Assembly: GCF_001715975.1 (NCBI RefSeq)
Contig: NZ_MARB01000008.1
Coordinates: 1-64,000, forward strand
Length of the DNA: 64,000 nt
DNA from: Candidatus Thiodiazotropha endolucinida
Lineage (GTDB): Bacteria; Pseudomonadota; Gammaproteobacteria; Chromatiales; Chromatiaceae
Direction: 5' to 3'
The notes beneath the pieces are model-generated. The model was not told where the DNA came from. It made no database searches and saw only the letters and a list, made by a program, of their open reading frames with translations. Positions within the stretch are counted from its first letter, which is position 1; each line of letters begins with the position of its first letter. Shown here piece by piece: positions 55,340 through 64,000 of this stretch. Position numbers and translations under genes: made by a program.

Positions 55340-56224
55340 TCAAAGCAACTCACCCCGCAGTGTTGGAATGACATTGCCACCCACAGCCACCTCTGGCGCA
55401 CCGTTAAGCATGCGTGCACGTAACATGATCAATGACGGTCTACGGACTTCGTGACCTTGTTCAATCCGTAGTGAAATACCGGATTCAGGGTAGCGCTTAT
55501 GCGCCAATAGATAAGCACCGAGAAAAGCGGCACCATTCCCTGTCGCCGGATCCTCTCTTACCCCATGCGCTTCGAAATAGAACCTTGCGGATAGGTCATT
55601 CCGGGGATGAAGGGTCTGGCTGCAGAAGAGGTAGACAAGCGGTGGGTAACCTTGTGCCAACAGCGGGGCAAACACCTCGAGATTCAGCCGGCTCCGACGA
55701 AGCGCATCAAGAGTGGATAGAGGAACAATCATCGCCGATGTGCCCGCGGAGACTACTTGGATTGGCGCTCTCGTATCGATCTCTTGTGGAGACAGACCGA
55801 GCGCTGCCGCGACCGGCTCAAGTGGCGTCATCGCCTCGAGCGACATTGGCGGTGCCCGAAACCAGGCAACCTCCCTTCCGTCAGCATCTGTCTCAAACGT
55901 GACCGGGACTTGTCCCACGGACAGGTTGAGGCGTACCTGTGTAGATAACTCAGGCTCAACATGATGGCGAATTACCCAAGCTGTTCCGAGTATTGGGTGC
56001 CCGGTAAAGGCTATCTCCCTCGCCGGGGTGAAGATCCTTGCCCGATATCCGCCATCAATCTCTGGATCAGAGGTAACAAAGGTCGTTTCGGAGAAATTCA
56101 TCTCTGCAGCGAGTTGCTGCATCTTTTCGTCAGGTAGCGGGTCTGTACCGACGAAGACCGCGAGTTGGTTCCCTGAGCAAGGACGCTCCGCGAAAACATC
56201 AACCATATAAAAACGATGAGTCAT
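55340..56224 (-). CDS. PhzF family isomerase/epimerase
   Basis: A 294-residue PhzF-type protein of the two-lobed diaminopimelate epimerase fold. The catalytic Glu lies in AEMNFSETTFV (about residue 45), followed by ARIFTPAREIAFTGHPILG and the second lobe ending EDPATGNGAAFLGAYLL. PhzF isomerises a phenazine precursor, but no other phenazine genes are present, and most members have unknown substrates. It stands alone between plus-strand genes. Confidence 0.9.
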   Translation of the reverse strand: MTHRFYMVDVFAERPCSGNQLAVFVGTDPLPDEKMQQLAAEMNFSETTFVTSDPEIDGGYRARIFTPAREIAFTGHPILGTAWVIRHHVEPELSTQVRLNLSVGQVPVTFETDADGREVAWFRAPPMSLEAMTPLEPVAAALGLSPQEIDTRAPIQVVSAGTSAMIVPLSTLDALRRSRLNLEVFAPLLAQGYPPLVYLFCSQTLHPRNDLSARFYFEAHGVREDPATGNGAAFLGAYLLAHKRYPESGISLRIEQGHEVRRPSLIMLRARMLNGAPEVAVGGNVIPTLRGELL

Positions 56225-56408
56225 GATATTGAATGGCGGTTAAAAACCGCTGTTATGTATAGTGATGCTGATTGTAGTTTAGATTGTCACGTTTGATCTA
56301 AGCGTGCTGTTATCTCTTGAGACAGGGGCAGGGCAACCTGCTAAAGTCTATGCCCATAAGCTGTGTGAATACCTAGTTCAAGGTTACTTATCATTATCGG
56401 AGCCAGCG

Positions 56409-57719
56409 ATGTCGGAGAGACCGAAGATTATTGTGGTCGGCGGCGGAGCCGCCGGCCTGGAACTAGCCACCCGGCTCGGCAGGAAGCTAGGCAAACCGGG
56501 TAGGGCGGAAGTCACACTGATCGACGCAACCCGGAGCCATGTCTGGAAACCACTGCTGCACCAAGTGGCGGCAGGCACCTTCGATCCGGCCCAGCACGCC
56601 CTCGGATACCTGGCCCATGCCCGCTGGAATCACTATCGCTTTCGTCTTGGCGTCATGAGCGACCTGGATAGGGTTGGGCGCAAGGTGATTCTTGCCCCAC
56701 TCTATAACGATAAGAACGAGGAGCTGATTCCGAGTCGCAGCTTCGCCTATGATTATCTGATTTTCGCTGTCGGCAGTGTGAGTAATGACTTCGGCGTTCC
56801 CGGGGTCCAAGAACACTGCCTGATGCTTGATACCAAGTCCCAGGCAAGTGCCTTTCAGCAACAGCTGTTGGAGGCATTGATTCGTGCCAACACCCAGCAT
56901 GAACCCTTGCAGGAAGGGCAACTGGACGTGGCTATCGTTGGCGCCGGTGCCACGGGTGTGGAATTGGCGGCGCAACTGCATCAGGTTACTCGCCAGATAT
57001 CCCAGTACGGTTTCGAGATCATCGATCCGGACCGGCATGTGCGGCTGCACATCCTCGACGCGGGGCCACGTATTTTACCCGCCCTGCCAGAGAAGCTTTC
57101 AGGTCAGGTCCAATTGGAGCTGGAAGGGCTCGGGATTCAGGTGCATGTCTCCGAAACGGTCACCGAGGTGACAGCAGAGGGGGTTCACACCGCATCCGGA
57201 CAGGTGATTCCAGCCGCTATCAAGGTTTGGGCAGCAGGCATCAAGGGACCGGACTTCCTTGGCAAACTCGGTCTTTCAGCCAATCGCATCAATCAATTGA
57301 AGGTCAATGGGGATCTGACTCTGGAAGATGACGATCGCCTATATGCCATCGGCGACTGTGCCGCCTGTGTCATGAATCAACAGGGTGATCTGGTGCCGCC
57401 CCGTGCCCAGGCGGCCCACCAACAGGCATCCTTCGTTGCCAAGGCGCTGGAGAGGCGGATCAAGGGCAATTCGTTCAACAAGCGCTATATCTACCGTGAT
57501 TACGGTTCCCTGGTTACCCTTGGGCGCTACAGCACTGTTGGCAGCCTGATGGGAGCGGTCACCGGCAGCGTTCGGGTCAGCGGTTGGATTGCCCGTTGGG
57601 TCTACCTCTCCCTCTACAAAATGCATCAGCTGACCCTGTTCGGGTGGTGGCGTACAGGGCTGACTACCCTTGCCCGCATGCTACGGCGGAGTATCGACCC
57701 GGCAATCAAGCTGCATTAA
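56409..57719 (+). CDS. ndh: Type II NADH dehydrogenase
   Basis: A 436-residue FAD-dependent oxidoreductase that passes electrons from NADH to quinone without pumping protons. It has the N-terminal FAD motif IIVVGGGAAGLELATRLG, a second dinucleotide motif VAIVGAGATGVELAAQLH, YAIGDCAACV for the flavin, and a C-terminal amphipathic part (about 400-430) for membrane attachment. ATG 56409 begins the FAD domain directly. An in-frame extension from 56304 is rejected. Confidence 0.92.
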   Translation: MSERPKIIVVGGGAAGLELATRLGRKLGKPGRAEVTLIDATRSHVWKPLLHQVAAGTFDPAQHALGYLAHARWNHYRFRLGVMSDLDRVGRKVILAPLYNDKNEELIPSRSFAYDYLIFAVGSVSNDFGVPGVQEHCLMLDTKSQASAFQQQLLEALIRANTQHEPLQEGQLDVAIVGAGATGVELAAQLHQVTRQISQYGFEIIDPDRHVRLHILDAGPRILPALPEKLSGQVQLELEGLGIQVHVSETVTEVTAEGVHTASGQVIPAAIKVWAAGIKGPDFLGKLGLSANRINQLKVNGDLTLEDDDRLYAIGDCAACVMNQQGDLVPPRAQAAHQQASFVAKALERRIKGNSFNKRYIYRDYGSLVTLGRYSTVGSLMGAVTGSVRVSGWIARWVYLSLYKMHQLTLFGWWRTGLTTLARMLRRSIDPAIKLH

Positions 57720-57752
57720 TGTTAGCAGGCTCCAGATTGAATCGATTTCTGT

Positions 57753-58412
57753 TCATGGATCGAAACTGTATCCCAATCCCTCGATATCCTTGCGGAAGTG
57801 GTCACCCACCAGGGCGGCCAGTTCGTCGCTGTAGTAACTTCGGTAGTCTTTTTTTCTGTCCGTCGCCTTGCGTTTGTGAGGCAGCTTCAGGTTAGGTACA
57901 CCGATTCGCTGGGTGATCGTATTGAAGTCATCGCTCAGGTTTTCGTAGTGGCCGATGAAATCGACCAGGACTTTACCTTCGAGATCGATCAAATAGTCGA
58001 GCTGCGACTGAATCGAAGTATCGACATGGTATTGATAGGGTCTTTCGGGGTCGAGTTTCCAGTGCATGAATTGCCCGAAGTCGTCGATATGGGCAATCAG
58101 ATGGGGGCGTTCGCGGCGAATATGGTGGTAGGAGCTGACCTGCAGGTCCCAGGGATTGCGCACAATCGCAAACTTGAAAAGCTGATTGAAGAATGGTTCA
58201 GGTAGCATCTCCTTGGCGGCGACGATGCGTGAGTGCCTCGGGAACTTGCTGCCAAGCCGATGACCGCTGAGGTGGCTGAGGCGTGAACAGACGAACATGG
58301 GGTAATACCAGGGATCGCGCCAGCGCAGGGTTTGCAGGGCCGCACGTACACTGGTACCACCGGTTTTGGCAATGTGCACAAAAAGAAAGTTGTATTTGAC
58401 TGACAACAGCAT
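57753..58412 (-). CDS. Carbohydrate sulfotransferase family protein
   Basis: A 219-residue sulfotransferase. The PAPS 5'-phosphosulfate loop is HIAKTGGTSVRAAL near the start and the 3'-phosphate loop is IVRNPWDLQVSSYH (about residue 95). The rest resembles the chondroitin/dermatan sulfotransferase-like group rather than the cytosolic type. It should transfer sulfate from PAPS to a sugar or lipid. It is the last gene of a GT4-ligase-GT4-sulfotransferase operon, 22 bases after the GT4 gene. ATG 58412 is preferred because it begins the fold. Confidence 0.85.
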   Translation of the reverse strand: MLLSVKYNFLFVHIAKTGGTSVRAALQTLRWRDPWYYPMFVCSRLSHLSGHRLGSKFPRHSRIVAAKEMLPEPFFNQLFKFAIVRNPWDLQVSSYHHIRRERPHLIAHIDDFGQFMHWKLDPERPYQYHVDTSIQSQLDYLIDLEGKVLVDFIGHYENLSDDFNTITQRIGVPNLKLPHKRKATDRKKDYRSYYSDELAALVGDHFRKDIEGLGYSFDP

Positions 58413-58434
58413 CGGTATGACTCTTAATCGACTG

Positions 58435-59565
58435 TTAACAGGCCTTGGCAAGGCCCATAATTTCCAGATAACGGCTGGCGCTCTGGTGTGCATTGTATTC
58501 CTCTACGGACTCGCGCAGAAGGCTTGACACAGGCGGGTTATCGAGCACCTTCTGCATGGCCTGGGAGAGCGCCTTCCAATCGCCGACCGGGACCAGTGGT
58601 GCAATGCGCCCCCGATCGAGCAGTTCACTCGGGCCGCTGGGGCAGTCGGTGGATACCACTGGGGTGCCCAGCGCCATGGCCTCGGTCAATACATTCGGAG
58701 AGCCTTCCCATCGGGAAGAGAGCACAAACAGGTTGGCCTGTTTCATATAGCGATAGGGATTGGAGGTGAAGCCGGGTAGCGCCAGCGCTTCACTGATGCC
58801 TAGCTCATTACTTAGGGTGAGCAGGTTTTCCCGCTGGCGACCGTCACCCAGGATGATGAGCCTGCAGGGCCGGTGTTTGCGAAGATCCGCAAAGGCACGC
58901 AGCAGGGTGGCGAAATCCTTCTGCAGCGTGAGGCGCCCGACAGCGAGAATCAGGGGATCTTCGGACTCGTTCTCCCAGGGGTATGGTGCCGGAGCTGACG
59001 CCGCCTCTATCATGCGGGGCGTGATGACCGGGTTGCGGATCACCACAACCTTTTCCTGATCGACACCGGAAATCGCCAGGGTATCTTGCCTGACACCCTC
59101 GGATACCGCGATGATGCGGTCGATGTGGGGGTAGAGCAGGCGGATCGGCTGCTGACGTAAAAACAACCGCCAGCGTGACTTATGGGCAAATGCGGCAGTC
59201 AGGTTGGTACCCAGGCGCAGTACCAATCGGGTATTTGAGGCGCCCGCCAGGGCGCGGGCGATGACCGCCATGCGTCCTGCCCTGTCCTTCGCCGCGAGCA
59301 GGCAGGGAGGCCGTCTCCGTCTCAGGTAGCGGGTGAGGGGTATGAGGCTGGTGGCGGTGTGACGAGTACCCAGATCGATGCGGTTGACCGTGGGATGAAT
59401 CTCATCCAGATGCCTGCTTCGGGTCTTGATCAGCAGCAGGTCGATACGCAAGCCACGCTCGGCCAAGGCGTTCACAAGATTCAGCACCATGCGTTCCACG
59501 CCGCCCTCGCCGGAAAATGATGCAAGAATCGACAGCTCCGGATGCACCTCAGCCTGCCTGCTCAT
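58435..59565 (-). CDS. Glycosyltransferase family 4
   Basis: A 376-residue GT4 enzyme, the third member of the local paralogue group. It has FSGEGGVERMVLNLVNALAE, AVGRLTLQKDFATLLRAFAD and LSSRWEGSPNVLTEAMALG. ATG 59565 follows GGGGAGAAC. It overlaps the end of the O-antigen ligase gene by 17 bases and is followed by the sulfotransferase, so the three are one unit. Confidence 0.92.
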   Translation of the reverse strand: MSRQAEVHPELSILASFSGEGGVERMVLNLVNALAERGLRIDLLLIKTRSRHLDEIHPTVNRIDLGTRHTATSLIPLTRYLRRRRPPCLLAAKDRAGRMAVIARALAGASNTRLVLRLGTNLTAAFAHKSRWRLFLRQQPIRLLYPHIDRIIAVSEGVRQDTLAISGVDQEKVVVIRNPVITPRMIEAASAPAPYPWENESEDPLILAVGRLTLQKDFATLLRAFADLRKHRPCRLIILGDGRQRENLLTLSNELGISEALALPGFTSNPYRYMKQANLFVLSSRWEGSPNVLTEAMALGTPVVSTDCPSGPSELLDRGRIAPLVPVGDWKALSQAMQKVLDNPPVSSLLRESVEEYNAHQSASRYLEIMGLAKAC

Positions 59566-60916
59566 GTTCTCCCCGCCGTTTGGTCGGATGGTAGGTAGCC
59601 AGTCCGAAGGCGAGCGTGGCACCGGCTATGATCAGCCAGTAAAATCGCCAGTTCCAGTGCAGGTGTCTGAAGTCGGTCAGGCTGTAGATGGCGATGAGCA
59701 TGAAATTACTCATCAGGAATGCGAGAAAATAGATCGAGACTCTTTTTCGCCGGTAACTCTCCATCAGTTTAGAGATCATCACACCGCTGATCAGGGCTAC
59801 CAGTACGATACCCAGCATACCTAGCTGAAAGACCACTTCCAGATAGGCGTTGTGAAGATGATCGAAACTGGAACCCGGGGGATCTTGCAGGGCGATATCG
59901 TTTTCCGCCTCAACCAGGGCGTGGGTTGTGCCTGGACCCCATCCGAATAAGGGTCTTTCCAGCCACTTCCGCAAGCCGAACTGCCACAGATGGAGGCGAT
60001 AGGAGGAAGAACCCAGGGGAGCGTTTTCGAGCCCCTCGTTGACGATGGCGCTCCACTCGTTGCTTTCACTGGCGATGCGCTGGCTGATGGTGTTCCAGTT
60101 CACGCTGAGGATAACGGCGGCAACCACTACCAGACCGATAATAGGGTAGCGCAGCCGGATTGGACTGTGTTGACGGGGCGGTTCGGCAAAGCGCAGGGTC
60201 AAAAAGAGTATTGGCAGGGCAAACAGCATCGCCAGCCAGACCCCCCTGGACTGGCTGATGATAAGACCCTGGGTGAAAAACAGTACGGCCAGCAGGGTCA
60301 GGCCCAAGCGCAACGCGACCCGTTGTCGGGTAGTGCCGTGTTTAGCGTCGATCCAGTACATACCCAGCGCCATTAAACCGAGTATCGCTGCAGCGCAGTC
60401 AAAACCCAGGATGATGGGTTTGCCGAAGTGGAGCCCTGTGCGCACGCCTTGTAAGGTCTGTGTCAGGGTTTCGCCATCCAGGGCTGTGATCATGCCAAGG
60501 GCGAATCCGCTGAACATCAGGGAAATGCTGATCGGGATGCGATAGGTCGATTGGCTCAGCCACCAGGCCGGAATAAAAAACAGAAACAGCTGAATCCAAT
60601 CCCTGGCCTGGTTCAGCTGGGTCTTCTGTTCGGCGACTATCTCCCCGGTGGACCAGTAGGCGCGTACCAGGATATAGATGATGGTCAGGAGGCAGAGCCA
60701 GGTGATGGACTGGGACAGCAGGTCTCTCCATGCCTGCCTCGACAGCATCAAGCCGATAATCATCATACCCAGACCCAGATTGGCGCCCGCGATGCTCAAC
60801 AGGGCGAAGAACGAGAACAGATAGAGGCCGATCAGGCCGATCCAGTTGCCGATCCGCTCATGCTGTGTTGTGGGTGCGTGTATCGGGATAAGGCTGGCCC
60901 GAAATATCTCCAACAT
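59549..60916 (-). CDS. O-antigen ligase family protein
   Basis: A 455-residue membrane protein with about eleven hydrophobic segments and the Wzy_C/WaaL pattern: a large periplasmic loop with SLIISQSRGVWLAM-like SQSRGVWL, followed by FGWGPGTTHAL and the conserved His in DHLHNAYLEVVFQLG. It would join O-antigen or another polymer to the lipid A core, or polymerise a glycan. The gene overlaps the GT4 at its 3' end and follows another GT4 by 19 bases. Confidence 0.88.
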   Translation of the reverse strand: MLEIFRASLIPIHAPTTQHERIGNWIGLIGLYLFSFFALLSIAGANLGLGMMIIGLMLSRQAWRDLLSQSITWLCLLTIIYILVRAYWSTGEIVAEQKTQLNQARDWIQLFLFFIPAWWLSQSTYRIPISISLMFSGFALGMITALDGETLTQTLQGVRTGLHFGKPIILGFDCAAAILGLMALGMYWIDAKHGTTRQRVALRLGLTLLAVLFFTQGLIISQSRGVWLAMLFALPILFLTLRFAEPPRQHSPIRLRYPIIGLVVVAAVILSVNWNTISQRIASESNEWSAIVNEGLENAPLGSSSYRLHLWQFGLRKWLERPLFGWGPGTTHALVEAENDIALQDPPGSSFDHLHNAYLEVVFQLGMLGIVLVALISGVMISKLMESYRRKRVSIYFLAFLMSNFMLIAIYSLTDFRHLHWNWRFYWLIIAGATLAFGLATYHPTKRRGEHEQAG

Positions 60917-60935
60917 AACCTAGGACCTGTACATA

Positions 60936-62024
60936 TCAATTTCTCAGACCGATCGCGCGGGCAATGCCTGCCGCTCTGTTGGTCCAGCTGTAGGCAGCGG
61001 CATCCTGCCGCGCCTGCTGCGCAAGTTTACCTGCCAAGCGGTGATTGTGCATAAGTGTTTTTATCGCTGCTTCCCAGGCTGCCGGGTCTTCCGGGGGCGC
61101 CAACAGAGCATTCCGGCCATGTTCCAGGATCTCTCTGATGGGAGGGATGTCGCTGGCGACGATCACCCTACCCGCGGCCATGGCCTCGAACAGTTTCATC
61201 GGGCTCATCGCGTCGGCAGTGCTCAATGACTGTTGGTAGGGCAGCACAACCAGCTCGCTCTCTGCATAGAGTGATGCCACTTCCCGGTGGGGAACGGCTG
61301 GTTGGTGATGAAGATTGGGTAATTCCGTCAGTCGATCCTCACAATCACCCACCAGGCGCACTTCGCCACTGCCGCTCGCTGCCAGGTGGGTCAGGATCTG
61401 CAGGCCGCGATCCCTGCTGATCCTGCCGAGATAGATGATCCTGGGTCTGGCGAGTCGTTCCGGTTCAAGGTCGGGGAGTTCCTCGAAGCGTCGCAGGTCG
61501 ACGCCGGATGGGCTGACATGGATGCGTGTTTCGTCGGCACCCGCCGCCACCAGGGCCGCCGCTGCGCTTTGGCTGATCGGAATCAGGCAACCAATCAGTC
61601 TCCGGCGATGGTAATCGATGATCGTGTCTAACATGCCCTTTTGATGCATCGGTTGCAGCGTGTGCACCTCGAAGTGGTGGGAAATACCTTGTGCGCCCAA
61701 TCCCAGGCTAAGTTCGGGTGAGCGAACAAAGACCGCTCGAGCCTTGCGCAGCTGACGTTTATAGAAACGTGGGAAAAGAGATGTCGGCCAACGACGGTGC
61801 AGTAGCTGAACACCTCGAATATCGGGTGTGTTCGAGATCCCCATCTCCTCGCATCGCTGCTGCGGTGTAACCGTCTTGTGCCAGGGAGGCAGGTAGAGCC
61901 GGGTCTTTACCCCGATATCCGCCAGGGCGGCGACCGTATGTAAGGTCTGGATCAGATTGGCGCGGTTGCGGTGCAACCGGCTGCGGCCCAGATAGATCAG
62001 CTCGGGATTGTCGACTTTCTGCAT
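60936..62024 (-). CDS. Glycosyltransferase family 4
   Basis: A 362-residue GT4 less similar to the other three. It shows IYLGRSRLHRNRANLIQTL at the start, SPSGVDLRRF, IIYLGRISRDRGLQIL and the donor end AMSPMKLFEAMAAGRVIVAS. I start at ATG 62024; an in-frame ATG at 62060 adds 12 residues with a GCTAAC repeat and is less likely. It heads the minus-strand glycan operon. Confidence 0.9.
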   Translation of the reverse strand: MQKVDNPELIYLGRSRLHRNRANLIQTLHTVAALADIGVKTRLYLPPWHKTVTPQQRCEEMGISNTPDIRGVQLLHRRWPTSLFPRFYKRQLRKARAVFVRSPELSLGLGAQGISHHFEVHTLQPMHQKGMLDTIIDYHRRRLIGCLIPISQSAAAALVAAGADETRIHVSPSGVDLRRFEELPDLEPERLARPRIIYLGRISRDRGLQILTHLAASGSGEVRLVGDCEDRLTELPNLHHQPAVPHREVASLYAESELVVLPYQQSLSTADAMSPMKLFEAMAAGRVIVASDIPPIREILEHGRNALLAPPEDPAAWEAAIKTLMHNHRLAGKLAQQARQDAAAYSWTNRAAGIARAIGLRN

Positions 62025-62170
62025 GCGTTGAAACTTTAAGCTAACGGCTAACGCTAACATATTCGCCGGCCAGCTTGTACTATAGGCGGAATCCAGGGCC
62101 GATTGGATGCATCTAAACAGGCCCTGACGGGACTATACGCAGAAATTGGTCATCCGCCACCCAAAATACC

Positions 62171-63238
62171 GTGAAATTGTCTGATCTTGAGAATCCTTCG
62201 ATCCTGATCGTTCGCCTGAGCGCCATCGGTGATATCGTGTTTGCGACGCCTTTGATACATGCCATACGGCGCCGTTATCCAGAGGCGCGCATCAGTTGGC
62301 TGGTGCAGGCGGAATCGAAAGACCTCCTGGAGTGCCATCCGGAGTTGGACCAGGTTCTCGTCTGGCCGAGGCAGGCGTGGGAGAGTCAATGGAAAAAGCG
62401 ACGTTGGCTGGATCTGTGGCGAGCGATCCGTCATTTCAGACAAGGATTGAAGGCGCATCGTTTCGATGTGGCACTGGATGTGCAAAGTTTGATGAAAAGC
62501 GGCTTTCTGACCTGGTTGTCAGGTGCCGAGCACCGTATCGGTCTGGGTTCCAGGGAGGGGAGTCAATGGCTGATGGATCAGGTCATCGCGAAAGGGGGGG
62601 AGCCGGCTCGCATCGCATCCGAATATCATCACTTCGCTCAGCAGCTCGAACTGCCCGTGGATGAGTTCGAGATGCACATCGGTCTGAGTGATGAGGATAA
62701 CTCCCAGGCGGATGCCTTGTTGACGGCACATGGACTCGAGCGGGGTTTCATCGCGATCTGTCCTTTCACCACCCGGCCGCAAAAACACTGGTTCAACAGT
62801 TCCTGGAATGAGTTGCTAATTGCAATCGGGCAGCGATGGCAGTTGCCCGTAGTCATGCTGGGTGGGCCGGGTGACAGGTCATCTTCATTGGCGATTGGAG
62901 GGCGAAACCAGGCTCTGATCAATCTGACGGGTGAAACAACCCTGCGCCAGGCGGCCGCCCTGATCAAAAGGGCCAAGCTGATCATCGGTGTCGATACCGG
63001 TTTGACCCATATGGGAATCGCGATGAATCGCCCCACTCTCTGCCTGTTTGGATCGACCCGGCCCTACCTCGATACGACGCACGAGAATGCTGCAGTGATC
63101 TATCATCCACGGCAATGCTCACCCTGTAAACGCAAACCCACCTGTAACGGATCATTCGACTGTATGCGGGATATCAAGGTCACGGAGGTGATGCGTCACG
63201 CGTCCCGCCTGGCCGGTCTCGATGGGAGGGTGAGGTGA
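62171..63238 (+). CDS. Heptosyltransferase (GT9) of LPS core
   Basis: A 355-residue GT9 enzyme, probably an ADP-heptose:LPS heptosyltransferase. It has ILIVRLSAIGDIVFATPLIH, DVALDVQSLMKSG, GLGSREGSQWLMD, and the donor-site segment LIIGVDTGLTHMGIAMNRP. The tail holds a Cys group (CSPCKRKPTCNGSFDC). WaaC, WaaF or a relative cannot be decided from sequence alone. The start is GTG 62171. It is divergent from the GT4 operon and overlaps the next gene by four bases. Confidence 0.9.
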   Translation: MKLSDLENPSILIVRLSAIGDIVFATPLIHAIRRRYPEARISWLVQAESKDLLECHPELDQVLVWPRQAWESQWKKRRWLDLWRAIRHFRQGLKAHRFDVALDVQSLMKSGFLTWLSGAEHRIGLGSREGSQWLMDQVIAKGGEPARIASEYHHFAQQLELPVDEFEMHIGLSDEDNSQADALLTAHGLERGFIAICPFTTRPQKHWFNSSWNELLIAIGQRWQLPVVMLGGPGDRSSSLAIGGRNQALINLTGETTLRQAAALIKRAKLIIGVDTGLTHMGIAMNRPTLCLFGSTRPYLDTTHENAAVIYHPRQCSPCKRKPTCNGSFDCMRDIKVTEVMRHASRLAGLDGRVR

Positions 63239-64000
63239 GGGTTCTGCACATCGAGGCGGGGATGCATCTCTATGGTGGTGCCAGACAGGTCGTTTATCTG
63301 TTGTCCGGCCTGCAGCACCATGGTGTCGAATCACACTTGGTCTGCCCGTGTGGTAGTGCGGTGGCGGAGGCGGTACGCGAGATTGGCGTTAGGGTGGAGG
63401 AGATACCCATGGGCGGGGATCTCGATTTGGGACTGATATTTCGCCTCAAACGCGCCATCCAAGGCGCTACCCCCGATCTGGTGCATATTCACAGTCGACG
63501 TGGGGCCGATATCCTGGGCGGAATTGCGACACGCCTGTGTGGGATTAAATCAGTATTGTCACGACGAGTCGACAACCCCGAGCATCCGTTGTTGGTGATG
63601 GCGAAATATCGCCTCTATGATCATGTAATCGCCATATCTCAGGGTATTGCCGATGTCTTGAGCCAGGAGGGCGTGCCGGCGGATAAGCTGGTCTGCGTAC
63701 GTAGTGCCGTTGACGTGGATCTCTATCAGCAGCAGTGTGACAGGGCCGGGTTCAGAGCACAGTTTGGTCTGGCCGAGGATGCCTTGGTCATGGGTGTGGC
63801 TGCACAATTGATTCCCCGCAAGGGGCATCGTTATCTGTTGCTTGCACTGCCGAGGCTGATACAGTCATTTCCTCATCTGCATCTGTTGGTGTTCGGCAAG
63901 GGGCCATTGCGTGAGGTGCTTGAACAACAGATCGAGGTATTGCAGCTTCAACAGCATGTGACCTTGGCCGGTTTTCGCGATGATCTGCCACAGCTCCTGC
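63235..64000 (+). CDS. Glycosyltransferase family 4 (cut by window end)
   Basis: The first 255 codons of a GT4 that runs off the window. The start is GTG 63235, overlapping the heptosyltransferase stop (GTGA). It opens with LHIEAGMHLYGGARQVVYLL and has HIHSRRGADILGGIATRL, then IAISQGIADVLSQEGVPADK and GVAAQLIPRKGHRYLLLAL, the beginning of the donor domain. It is of the same general type as the other GT4 enzymes and is presumably part of the core or surface-glycan cluster. Confidence 0.88.
   Translation, partial: MRVLHIEAGMHLYGGARQVVYLLSGLQHHGVESHLVCPCGSAVAEAVREIGVRVEEIPMGGDLDLGLIFRLKRAIQGATPDLVHIHSRRGADILGGIATRLCGIKSVLSRRVDNPEHPLLVMAKYRLYDHVIAISQGIADVLSQEGVPADKLVCVRSAVDVDLYQQQCDRAGFRAQFGLAEDALVMGVAAQLIPRKGHRYLLLALPRLIQSFPHLHLLVFGKGPLREVLEQQIEVLQLQQHVTLAGFRDDLPQLL

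Noticed and set aside
56304-56408. Upstream extension of the ndh gene
   Set aside because: The FAD motif begins right after ATG 56409; the extra 35 residues have no family similarity.

Overview
The window reads as a chromosomal segment of a Gammaproteobacterium. The evidence is conserved gene order: kdsD-kdsC-lptCAB-rpoN-hpf-ptsN-hprK-rapZ, dusB-fis-purH-purD, cutA-dsbD-aroQ-accB-accC-prmA, fxsA next to groES-groEL, and glnE-ilvE leading into lipopolysaccharide (LPS) genes. A regulatory phosphotransferase system (PTS) with HPr kinase but no sugar permease, a nine-haem lipoprotein, a two-domain glutamate-synthase-like protein and CsgG-type and poly-Gly/Asp lipoproteins would fit an environmental or sulfur-oxidising lineage near the Chromatiales. 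That placement is inference; nothing in the window fixes the genus.

Layout. 1-7,000: a palindromic repeat, a VOC protein and the DNA glycosylase Tag, a divergent Crp-type regulator, a translationally coupled OsmC / DUF885-like / VOC operon, and a large beta-propeller lipoprotein. 7,100-8,650: rplM-rpsI followed by tRNA-Gln on the minus strand, a duplicated tRNA 3' end, and a candidate small RNA with a near-consensus promoter. 8,650-19,850: one long plus-strand run for Kdo synthesis, LPS export, sigma-54, ribosome hibernation and the regulatory PTS. 19,930-24,460: the nine-haem lipoprotein and glycogen phosphorylase. 24,690-38,780: minus-strand housekeeping genes for purines, Fis, tRNA modification, a zinc-ribbon membrane protein, PrmA, biotin carboxylase, dehydroquinase, an enlarged DsbD, CutA and a CsgG-like lipoprotein. 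39,000-47,100: FxsA, PPK2, a SlyD-like FKBP, groES-groEL under a perfect CIRCE operator, a chemoreceptor with a zinc-binding C-terminus and an FMN-binding glutamate synthase-like protein. 47,370-52,890: GlnE, IlvE, a zinc-finger protein, a TPR protein, a gene fragment and a small conserved protein. 53,040-64,000: a surface-glycan region with five GT4 glycosyltransferases, an O-antigen ligase, a heptosyltransferase and a carbohydrate-type sulfotransferase, interrupted by PhzF and a type II NADH dehydrogenase.

How the genes fit together. The 9.6-13 kb block makes Kdo and moves LPS to the outer membrane, and the 53-64 kb block decorates it. The sulfotransferase ends a tightly packed GT4-ligase-GT4 operon, so a sulfated surface glycan is a testable prediction. 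The PTS block contains every soluble phosphocarrier (EI, HPr, two EIIA types) plus the HPr kinase but no membrane permease, so it should act only as a regulator. The points most worth a second look are the candidate sRNA at about 8,386-8,469, the duplicated tRNA-Gln 3' end, the nine-haem lipoprotein, the sulfotransferase operon, the DsbD with two alpha domains and the DUF885-like protein that has lost its metal site. I found no CRISPR array, no intact insertion sequence and no phage genes.
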